Source of the DNA: Stenotrophomonas lacuserhaii
GTDB taxonomy: Bacteria; Pseudomonadota; Gammaproteobacteria; Xanthomonadales; Xanthomonadaceae
DNA: 32,490 bases
NCBI RefSeq assembly: GCF_014836545.1
Contig: NZ_JACSQS010000026.1
Coordinates: 1 to 32,490 of the forward strand
Reading direction: 5' to 3'
Under the pieces are notes generated by a model. The model was not told the DNA's origin, did no database searches, and was given only the letters and a program-made list of their open reading frames with translations. A program made the position numbers and the translations under genes. Numbering within the stretch: the stretch's first letter is position 1; every line of letters begins with the position of its first letter. Positions 9,693 to 18,000 of this stretch are shown one piece after another.

Positions 9693-12600
9693 TCAGCGGT
9701 CCGGGCGGTGTGCGCCCTCTGCTTCGTGCTGGCGCTCCACGAACTCCTTGGAGGGCTCGTCCAGCTTGTCGCCCAGCATGCGGCGCACCACGATGAAGAA
9801 CACCGGGATCATCAGCAGGCCGAGGAAGGTGGCGAACACCATCCCGCCGATCACGCCGGTACCGATGGCGTGGCGGGAATTGGCGCCGGCACCGGTGGAG
9901 ATGGCCATCGGGATCACGCCCATGATGAAGGCGAAGGAGGTCATCAGGATCGGGCGGAAGCGCAGGCGCGCCGCTTCGATGGTGGCGTCGCGCAGGGTCC
10001 TGCCGGCCGCACGCTGTTCCACCGCGAACTCCACGATCAGGATCGCGTTCTTCGCCGCCAGGCCGATCACCGTGATCAGGCCGATCTTGAAGAACAGATC
10101 GTTGGGCAGGCCGCGGGCCATCGAGAACACCAGCGCACCGAGCACGCCCAGCGGCACCACCAGCAGCACGGCGACCGGGATCGACCAGCTTTCATACAAC
10201 GCGGCAAGGCACAGGAACACCACCACGATGGACAGCACCAGCAGCAGCGTGGCGGCGTTGCCCGCCAGGATTTCCTGGTAGGACATGCCGGACCAGTCGT
10301 AGCCGAAGCCGGCCGGCAGTTCATCGCGGACGATGTCTTCCATCGCGGTCATCGCTTCGCCGGAGCTGCGCCCTGGTGCCTGCGAGCCCACGATGTTCAC
10401 CGCCGAATAGCCGTTGTAGCGGCTCAGCGACGGCGGCGCCGATACCCATTCCGAGCGCACCACGGTGCTCAGCGGGATCATCGTGCTGGTGCCGTCGGCA
10501 TTGGTGTCCAGCGTGGACGGGCTGTAGAAGCTCTTCAGCGATGCTTCGCCGGTGCGGTAAGGCGCATCGGCCTGCATGGTCACGCGCTTGATGCGGCCCT
10601 CGCTGAAGAAGTCGTTGACGTACACCGGGGCCAGCATCAGCTGGATGGTGCTGTACACGTCCGACACCGACATGCCCATCGCCTGCGCCTGCACGCGGTC
10701 CACGTGCAGGGCCAGCTGCGGGGCGTTTTCCAGGCCGTTGGGGCGCACGCCGGTCAGCAGGTCACTCTTCTGCGCGGCCGCACCCAGCAGGGTGTTGCGG
10801 GCATTGGTGAGCTGCTCGAAGCCTGCACCGGTACGGTCCTGCAGCCACATGTCGAAGCCGCCGAACTGGCCCAGGCCCTGCACGGTGGGCAGGTTGACCA
10901 CGAAGATCTGCGCTTCCTTGATGCCGTAGAACGCGCCGTTCATGTTGCCGATCAGCTCGGGCACGGTGACCTCGCGGTCGGCCCAGGGCTTGAGCCGGAT
11001 GAAGCCCATGCCCACGTTTTCGCCGGAACCCACGAAGCTGAAACCCGCGATCTGCAGCAGGCCCTCGAAGCCTTCCTGCTTTTCCAGGATGCCACGCATC
11101 TGCGCGAACACTTCGTTGGTCTGGGTCTTGGTCGAACCCGGCGGCAGCTGCACGATGGCCAGTGCGTAGCCCTGGTCTTCTTCGGGCAGGAAGCTGCCCG
11201 GCATGCGGGTGAACAGGAACGCGCACAGCGCACCAAGCACCACGAACAGGATCATCCAGCGCGGCGCATGCTTCACCGCCGAGGTGATGTGGCCCACGTA
11301 GGTGCCGCTGATCCTGTCGTAGTACTTGTTGAAGGTGCGGTAGACGATGTTCGGCTTGTCGTTGTGCGTCGGCTTGAGGAAGGTCGCGCACAGGGCCGGA
11401 GTGAAGCCCAGCGCCAGGAACGCCGAGAACGCCATCGAGATGGCGATGGTCAGCGCGAACTGCTTGTAGATCTCACCAGCCGCACCGCCCTGCAGCGCCG
11501 ACGGGATGAACACCGCCGCCAACACCACGGTGATGGCCACCACCGCACCGGTGATCTGGGTCATGGCCTTCTGGGTGGCCTGTTTCGGCGCCATCCCTTC
11601 GTCGGTCATGATGCGTTCGACGTTCTCGATCACCACGATCGCGTCATCGACCACGATGCCGATCGCCAGCACCAGCGCGAACAGGGTCAGCTGGTTGATC
11701 GTGAAGCCGATCATCCACATCCCCAGGAACGTACCCAGCAGCGCGACCGGGATCACCAGCGTCGGGATCAGGGTGGCACGGAAGTTCTGCAGGAAGATCA
11801 GCATCACCAGGAAGACCAGGATGATGGCCTCGACCAGCGTCTTGATCACTTCCTCGATGGAGATCTTCACGAAGGTGGTGCTGTCGTACGGGGAGAACCA
11901 GCTGACACCAGCTGGGAAGCTCGGCTGCAGCTCGTCCATCTTCGCGCGCACCGCTTCTGCCACGTTCAGTGCATTCGCACCGGGCAGCAGCTGGATCGCG
12001 AAGGCACCGGTCGGCTTGCCGTTGTACTGGGTATCAAAGCCGTAGTTGCCGGCACCGAAACCGATGCGGGCAATGTCCTTGAGCAGCACGCGCGAGCCAT
12101 CCGGATTGGCGCGCAGGATGATGTTCTCGAACTCTTCCGGAGTGCTGAAGCGACCTTCGGCCGATACCGTGGCGGTGAAGTGCTGGCCCACCGGGGCCGG
12201 GTCCGAACCCAGCGAACCGGCGGCGAACTGCACGTTCTGCTCACGCACTGCGGCCAACACCTGGCTGGCCGACAGGCCGTAGCCCTGCATGCGTTCCGGG
12301 TTGAGCCAGATGTTCATGGCGTACTCGCCACCGAACTGCTGGGTGCTGCCCACGCCGGGGATACGCGAGACCTGGTCCAGCACGCGCGAGGCCACGATGT
12401 CGTTCAGCGCGTCACGGCTGTTGCCGCCGGTGTCCGAACGCAGCGCCACCACCATCAGGAAGCCGGCGTTGGCCTTGGCCACCACCACGCCCTGCTGGGT
12501 CACTTCGCTGGGCAGGCGGGGCGTGGCCAGCGAGACCTTGTTCTGCACCTGCACCTGGGCGATGTCCGCATCGGTGCCGGTTTCGAAGGTCAGGGTGACC

Positions 12601-12866
12601 GTGGCGCGGCCGTTGGACGAGGAGGAGGAGCTGAAATACAGCAGATGATCGATACCGGTCAGCTGCTGCTCGATCACCTGGGTGACCGATTTTTCCGTGG
12701 TGTCCGCGCTGGCGCCCGGGTAGGTGGCCGACACGGTGACCTGTGGCGGGGCGATGCTGGGGTAGGACTCCACACCCAGGTTGAGGATCGCGATCACGCC
12801 GCTGAGCGAGATCAGGATCGCTACCACCCAGGCAAAGACCGGGTGTTCGATGAAAAATTTAGGCAT
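9693..12866 (-). CDS. RND multidrug efflux permease (HAE1/AcrB family)
   Basis: 1057 aa, twelve-helix proton-driven transporter of the inner membrane that exports drugs and other hydrophobic compounds through a tripartite channel. The N-terminus MPKFFIEHPVFAWVVAI is typical. The proton relay residues sit where AcrB has them: Asp407-Asp408 in IGIVVDDAIVVIENVERIM and Lys939 in GLAAKNAILIVEFA. Two large periplasmic loops follow helices 1 and 7. It lies 15 bases after the adaptor gene and ends at a strong terminator, so no outer-membrane factor gene belongs to the operon and a TolC-like channel must come from elsewhere. Several Stenotrophomonas pumps lack their own channel gene (for example SmeGH, SmeMN, SmeYZ); I cannot tell from sequence alone which, if any, this is. 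Confidence 0.95.
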   Translation of the reverse strand: MPKFFIEHPVFAWVVAILISLSGVIAILNLGVESYPSIAPPQVTVSATYPGASADTTEKSVTQVIEQQLTGIDHLLYFSSSSSSNGRATVTLTFETGTDADIAQVQVQNKVSLATPRLPSEVTQQGVVVAKANAGFLMVVALRSDTGGNSRDALNDIVASRVLDQVSRIPGVGSTQQFGGEYAMNIWLNPERMQGYGLSASQVLAAVREQNVQFAAGSLGSDPAPVGQHFTATVSAEGRFSTPEEFENIILRANPDGSRVLLKDIARIGFGAGNYGFDTQYNGKPTGAFAIQLLPGANALNVAEAVRAKMDELQPSFPAGVSWFSPYDSTTFVKISIEEVIKTLVEAIILVFLVMLIFLQNFRATLIPTLVIPVALLGTFLGMWMIGFTINQLTLFALVLAIGIVVDDAIVVIENVERIMTDEGMAPKQATQKAMTQITGAVVAITVVLAAVFIPSALQGGAAGEIYKQFALTIAISMAFSAFLALGFTPALCATFLKPTHNDKPNIVYRTFNKYYDRISGTYVGHITSAVKHAPRWMILFVVLGALCAFLFTRMPGSFLPEEDQGYALAIVQLPPGSTKTQTNEVFAQMRGILEKQEGFEGLLQIAGFSFVGSGENVGMGFIRLKPWADREVTVPELIGNMNGAFYGIKEAQIFVVNLPTVQGLGQFGGFDMWLQDRTGAGFEQLTNARNTLLGAAAQKSDLLTGVRPNGLENAPQLALHVDRVQAQAMGMSVSDVYSTIQLMLAPVYVNDFFSEGRIKRVTMQADAPYRTGEASLKSFYSPSTLDTNADGTSTMIPLSTVVRSEWVSAPPSLSRYNGYSAVNIVGSQAPGRSSGEAMTAMEDIVRDELPAGFGYDWSGMSYQEILAGNAATLLLVLSIVVVFLCLAALYESWSIPVAVLLVVPLGVLGALVFSMARGLPNDLFFKIGLITVIGLAAKNAILIVEFAVEQRAAGRTLRDATIEAARLRFRPILMTSFAFIMGVIPMAISTGAGANSRHAIGTGVIGGMVFATFLGLLMIPVFFIVVRRMLGDKLDEPSKEFVERQHEAEGAHRPDR

Positions 12867-12881
12867 GACGGAGTTTTCCCG

Positions 12882-14162
12882 TTACTGCTTGGTCGAATCG
12901 GAGGCCGGCGCTGCCTGCTCGGCAGCGGCCGGAGCCTGCTGGGCTGCATCGGGCGCGGCCGCATCGGCGGCGGCATCACCCTGGGCGGCCGGCGCCTGGC
13001 CCTGCGCCGGTGCACCCTTGGCAGCGGCGGCAGCCTGTTCCGGGGTCCACGGCTTGGCCGTCGCCGGTGCGCCTTCCTTGACCTTCTGCACGCCGGCAAC
13101 CACGACCTTGTCACCCGGCTGCAGGCCATCGGTGACCAGCCAGTTGCCGCCCTGTGCGCCTTCGGTCTTGACGTTGCGGCGCACCACCTTGCCATCGGCC
13201 CCGACCACCATCAGGTAGCCGCCGGTGGCATCGCGCAGCAGCGCCTGCTGCGGCACCAGGTAGGCGTTGTTGCGCTCGCCCAGGGTGGCCTGGAAGCTGA
13301 CGAAGGCGCCGGGCAGCAGGATCCGGTCCGGGTTCGGCAGCACCGCGCGCAGCGATACCGCACCGGTGGCCGGATCGACCGTGGTGGAGGAGAAGTCCAG
13401 CGTGCCGTTCTGGCCGTAGGTGGTGCCATCGGAGAGCTTGACCTGCACGGTGGCCTTGCCATCGCCGCTCAGCGCCAGGGCGCCCCTGGCCTGTGCGGCG
13501 CGCAGCTGTGACAGCTCGTCCACGCTCAGCGAGAAGTTCACGTACAGCGGATCCAGCTGGTCCACGGTGGTCAGCAGGGTAACGTCGCCCTGGCCGACCA
13601 GCGCGCCTTCGGTGACCTGCTGCTTGCCGGCCACGCCGCTGATCGGCGCGGTGACTTCGGCGTAGCCCAGGCTGATGCGCGAGCTGCTCACGGCGGCTTC
13701 GGACTGCTTGACCGCCGCCAGCGCAGTGCGCTCGGCCGATTCGGCATTGTCCAGGTCGGCCTTGGAAACATATTTCTGCGGGGCCAGCGAACGGGCGCGA
13801 TCCGCTGCCACCTTGGCGTTGGCATAGCTGGCACGGGCCGAGGCGAGCTGGGCTTCGGAAGCGTTGAGCTCGGCACGCAGCGGCGCCGGGTCGATCAGGA
13901 ACAGGGTCTGGCCCTGCTTGACCTCGCTGCCTTCCTGATAGACGCGCTTGAGCAGCACGCCCGGCACGCGGGCGCGGACGTCGGCGCTGCGGAACGGCGA
14001 CAGCCGGCCCACCAGCTCACGCTGCAGCGGCAGGGTCTGCGGCTTGGCATCGATCACGCCCACTTCCGGCGGCGGCGGGGCCTGCTGTTCTTCTTTCTTG
14101 CAGCCAGCCAGGGCAATGGCAACAGCGCACGTCAGTGCGAGGGTGCGGAGTGGGGCGATCAT
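12882..14162 (-). CDS. RND efflux periplasmic adaptor (membrane fusion lipoprotein)
   Basis: 426 aa. The N-terminus has a lipoprotein signal with lipobox LAGC (Cys21), so the protein is anchored in the inner membrane facing the periplasm. It then shows the adaptor order: beta-barrel/lipoyl half (GVLLKRVYQEGSEVKQGQTLFLID), an alpha-helical hairpin rich in Ala/Gln/Glu (about 95-165), the second lipoyl half (AEVTAPISGVAGKQQVTEGALV), then barrel and membrane-proximal domains. The last 65 residues are low-complexity Ala/Gln/Pro, unusual in length for an AcrA homologue. Its ATG shares one base with the TGA of the tetR gene (TGATG, 14164-14160), which implies translational coupling. Confidence 0.94.
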   Translation of the reverse strand: MIAPLRTLALTCAVAIALAGCKKEEQQAPPPPEVGVIDAKPQTLPLQRELVGRLSPFRSADVRARVPGVLLKRVYQEGSEVKQGQTLFLIDPAPLRAELNASEAQLASARASYANAKVAADRARSLAPQKYVSKADLDNAESAERTALAAVKQSEAAVSSSRISLGYAEVTAPISGVAGKQQVTEGALVGQGDVTLLTTVDQLDPLYVNFSLSVDELSQLRAAQARGALALSGDGKATVQVKLSDGTTYGQNGTLDFSSTTVDPATGAVSLRAVLPNPDRILLPGAFVSFQATLGERNNAYLVPQQALLRDATGGYLMVVGADGKVVRRNVKTEGAQGGNWLVTDGLQPGDKVVVAGVQKVKEGAPATAKPWTPEQAAAAAKGAPAQGQAPAAQGDAAADAAAPDAAQQAPAAAEQAAPASDSTKQ

Positions 14163-14788
14163 CAGGAGAAACTCCGGAGTTGGTTTGAATGCGGTTGGGG
14201 CGAAGCGGCCGGCGCGAACGCGCGCAGGAAGCTGTCGACGGAAAATCCAGCCCAGCGCCGACGCGTCCCGGCGTCGTCGCGATGGGGCATGTGGAAGCGT
14301 TGCCGATCGAAATCCTGGCCACCGATCATGCTGATTAGCAGTTCGGCCATGAAGTGCGGGTCGTCATGCCGGAGCTGCCCGCGGGCAATGGCGGATTCGA
14401 TCCATTCAGCAAGGTGAAGCGTCAGCGTTCCGGCGCCATCGCGCCACAGGCTGCGGGCCTCTTCGGGAAACTGCGCCGCATCGGCGGAAATCATCCGGCA
14501 CGCCTGGGCCACGTGCGGCTGGTTGAAGTGGTCCAGGTAATCGGTAGCGAACTGCATCAGGCTGCCGCGCAGGTCATCTTCGCGCAGGCCGCGCAATCCG
14601 GCGGTGGCCCGGCAGACGTGCCGTTCCACTACCCGGCGCATCAGCTCCTGCTTGCTGCCGTAGCGCGAATACAGGGTCTGCTTGGAGCACCCCGCATGCT
14701 GGGCTACTGCTTCCATGCTCATCTGCATGCCATGCCGGGCGAGCAGCTCGCGCACCGCATCGAACACACGAAGATCGCGCGCGTCCAT
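14162..14788 (-). CDS. TetR/AcrR-family repressor of the efflux operon
   Basis: 208 aa. Residues 1-60 form the TetR helix-turn-helix (VRELLARHGMQMSMEAVAQHAGCSKQTLYSRYGSK, given here in two overlapping parts: VRELLARHGMQM and AVAQHAGCSKQTLYSRYGSK). The rest is a helical ligand-binding domain with a TetR_C-like FATDYLDHF segment. ATG 14788 is preferred over an in-frame ATG at 14878, because a -10 box and a candidate operator lie between them. The gene is co-directional with, and upstream of, the adaptor and permease genes. It would therefore repress its own operon, unlike the divergent arrangement of acrR-acrAB. The inducer is unknown; substrates of the pump are the usual inducers in this family. 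Confidence 0.88.
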   Translation of the reverse strand: MDARDLRVFDAVRELLARHGMQMSMEAVAQHAGCSKQTLYSRYGSKQELMRRVVERHVCRATAGLRGLREDDLRGSLMQFATDYLDHFNQPHVAQACRMISADAAQFPEEARSLWRDGAGTLTLHLAEWIESAIARGQLRHDDPHFMAELLISMIGGQDFDRQRFHMPHRDDAGTRRRWAGFSVDSFLRAFAPAASPQPHSNQLRSFS

Positions 14789-14820
14789 GTCGGCAGCGGG
14801 GAGGGGAGCGGGGTTCACAG

Positions 14821-14840
14821 AGTGGACTATACCGTCCAGT
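14821..14840 (-). promoter_or_regulatory. Candidate operator and -10 box of the tetR-efflux operon
   Basis: TGGAC (14823-14827) and GTCCA (14834-14838) form an inverted repeat with a 6-base spacer. On the minus strand TATAGT (14831-14826) lies inside it and could be the -10 box. The site is 33 bases upstream of the chosen TetR start. A repressor bound here would cover the promoter. Confidence 0.5.
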
Positions 14841-15038
14841 TCAGGATTGTGGAAACGTTTTGAGCCGTGTTGCGGCATGTTCTGTCACAGGCTTTGCCGA
14901 TCCTGTCGGCATCGCCCGCCGATCACGACACCCGTACGCGGGCGGACGGTGCGTGCGGTCGCTGCGTCCGATGTAAACCGCACCCAACCCGTATCTGCAT
15001 ATTCCGTCCTGCAGCAAGGCCTTTTCCTGCAACACGGC

Positions 15039-15044
15039 TACAAT
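15039..15044 (+). promoter_or_regulatory. Candidate -10 box of the glutamate dehydrogenase gene
   Basis: TACAAT lies 38 bases before the start codon at 15082. No convincing -35 box is visible at the usual distance, so an activator may be needed. The rest of 14879-15038 shows nothing further that I can support. Confidence 0.35.
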
Positions 15045-15081
15045 TTCATTTTCCCAACTGGGCAACACGACTCGCTCTGCC

Positions 15082-18000
15082 ATGAAATCGCAAAAGTCTG
15101 CAGTCAAAACCGTGAAAACCAAGCCCGCCACGGCGGAAACCCAGCTTGTCCCGGCAACTGGTTTCTCGCTGGAACCGGTGTACACGGCCTTGCGCAAGCG
15201 ATACCCCGCGGCCGGGCAGGCCGAGGCAGTAGCGTTCGCCGCCGACTTCTACAAGCGCATGGAAGCGGACGAGTTCCCGCACCACAGCGTGGAAGAATGG
15301 GCCGCGCTGGCCGCTGACACGCTGGAGTTCGCGCGCAGCCGCAAGATCGGCAAGGCCAACGTCCGCGTGTTCAACCCCACCGCCAAGGGCAATGGCTGGG
15401 AATCGCCGCATACCGTGCTGCAGATCGTCAACGACGACATGCCGTTCCTGGTGGATACGGTGACCATGGCGCTGGCCGAGCAGGGCATCGGCGTGCATGT
15501 GCTGGGCCACCCGGTGATCCGCTTCAGCCGTGACAAGGCCGGCAAGCTGGCCAAGGTCGGCGAGGGCGAGATCGAATCGGTGATGCTGCTGGAGATGGAC
15601 CGCCAGAGTCCCGACGCCATGGCCGAGGTGGAGCAGGGCATCATCAAGGCGCTGGAAGAAGTGCGTTCGATCGTGCGCGACTGGCAGCCGATGCGCGATA
15701 AGGCGCTGGCCGTGGCCGACGACCTGGGCAGCCGCCAGCTGCCGGTCGACGATGCCTCGCGCCGCGAGGCGCAGGAGTTCCTGCGCTGGGCCGCCGACAA
15801 CCACTTCACCTTCTTCGGCTACCGCGAATACCGCGTGCAGAAGGATGGCAAGGAAGACGTACTGGCCCCGCTCAACGACACCGGCCTGGGGCTGATGAAG
15901 GGGCGCGACAAGTCCGCCGCGCGCCCGGTCAAGACGCTTGCCGCGCAGGGCCTGAACACCACCACCGGTCTGAAGGACGCGCTGATCCTGACCAAGACCA
16001 ACGCACGTTCGCGCGTGCACCGCGCCGGTTACATGGATTACATCGGCGTGCTGGAATTCGACGCCAAGGGCAACATCATCGGCGAACAGCGCTTCCTCGG
16101 CCTGTTCACCTCCAGCGCCTACAACCGTCGCCCGTGGGAAATCCCGCTGGTGCGCCAGCGCTATGAACACGTGATGCAGCGCTCGGGCCTGTCGCTGTCC
16201 AGCCACAGCGGCAAGGCACTGCGCCACATCCTGGAAACGCTGCCGCGCGAAGAACTGTTCCAGTCCAGCGAAGACGAGCTGTTCCGCACCGCGATGGGCG
16301 TGCTGGGCCTGCAGGAGCGCGTCCGCAGCCGTCTGTTCCTGCGCCGCGACAAGTATTCCCGTTTCATTTCCGCGCTGGCCTTCCTGCCGCGCGAACGCTT
16401 CAACACCGACGTGCGCCTGCGGATCGAGGCGATGCTGCGCGACGCCCTGCACGGCGAGCACGTGGACAGCTCGGTGGTGCTGGGCGAATCGCCGCTGGCC
16501 CAGGTGCACCTGATCGTGCGTCCCAAGGCCGGCCCGGTGGTCGACGTGGACACCAACGCGCTGGAACAGAACCTGGCCCACCTGCTGCGCAACTGGCAGG
16601 ACGACCTGCGTGAAACGCTGGTATCCCGCCACGGCGAGACCGAAGGCCTGCGCATCGCCTCGCGGATCGGCAAGGCGCTGCCCGCCGGCTACATCGAAGA
16701 CAACAGCACCGCCGTGGCGGCCAGCGATGTCAGCCAGCTCGACGCGCTGACCGGTCCGGACGACCTGCGCCTGAGCCTGCAGGCGGTGCCGCGCGAAAAC
16801 GGTGATGGCCTGCGCCTGAAGCTGTATCGCCAGCTGGATGACATCCCGCTGTCGGACGCGCTGCCGATGATGGAAAACATGGGCCTGCGCGTGATCTCCG
16901 AGCGTCCGTACCGCCTGACGGTGGATGATGCCCCGGTGTACGTGCAGGACTTCGAGGTCGAATCAGTGGCCGGTGCCATCGACGCGGCCAGTGTCGATGA
17001 AGCGTTCGGCGAGACCTTCGCCCGCGTATGGCACGGCGACGCCGAGAACGATGGCTTCAACCGCCTGGTGCTGGCCGCGGGCCTGCACTGGCGCCAGGTC
17101 GCGATGCTGCGTGGTTACTGCAAGTACCTGCTGCAGACCGGCGTGCCGTTCTCGCAGGCGTATGTGGAAGGTACGTTCACCCGCTATCCGCTGCTGGCCC
17201 GCCTGCTGGTGGAACTGTTCGAAGCACGCTTCGACCCGGCGACCGGCAACGAGAGCAAGGACGACATCGCACACGGCCAGGCCACGCTGAAGGCGCACCT
17301 GGACGTACTGGCCGCCGGCGACGAGGCGACCCTGAAGGTGCTCAAGACCGTTGTCGACGCGCGCAAGGGTGACCGCGACGGCCAGATGCAGGCCGCGCGC
17401 GATGCGCTGCTGAAGCTGATGGACCGCGTCTCCAGCCTGGACGAAGACCGCATCCTGCGCAGCTTCATGGGCGTGATCGATGCCACGCTGCGCACCAGCT
17501 ATTACCAGACCGATGCCAACGGCCGTCCGGGTCATGTCATCAGCTTCAAGTTCGATGCCGCCCTGGTGCCGGACCTGCCCAAGCCGCGTCCGTACCGCGA
17601 GATCTTCGTCTACGGCCCGCGCGTGGAAGGCGTGCACCTGCGTTTCGGTGCGGTGGCCCGTGGTGGCCTGCGCTGGTCGGATCGTCGCGAAGACTTCCGT
17701 ACCGAAGTGCTGGGCCTGGTCAAGGCGCAGATGGTCAAGAACACGGTGATCGTCCCGGTCGGGGCCAAGGGCGGTTTCTTCGCCAAGACCCCGCCGGCCA
17801 GCGGTGACCGCGATGCGGTGTTCGCCAACGGCGTGGCCTGCTACAAGCTGTTCATCCAGGGCCTGCTGGACATCACCGACAACATCGTCAACAACAAGAT
17901 CGTGCCGCCCATCGACGTGGTCCGCCACGACATGGACGACCCGTACCTGGTGGTGGCCGCCGACAAGGGCACCGCGACCTTCTCTGACATCGCCAATGGC

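Noticed and set aside
9708..13511. Open frame of 1267 codons on the plus strand opposite the efflux genes
   Set aside because: It runs through two genes and their junction, has His/Gln/Arg-rich low-complexity composition and no family match. It is an effect of GC-rich codon bias.
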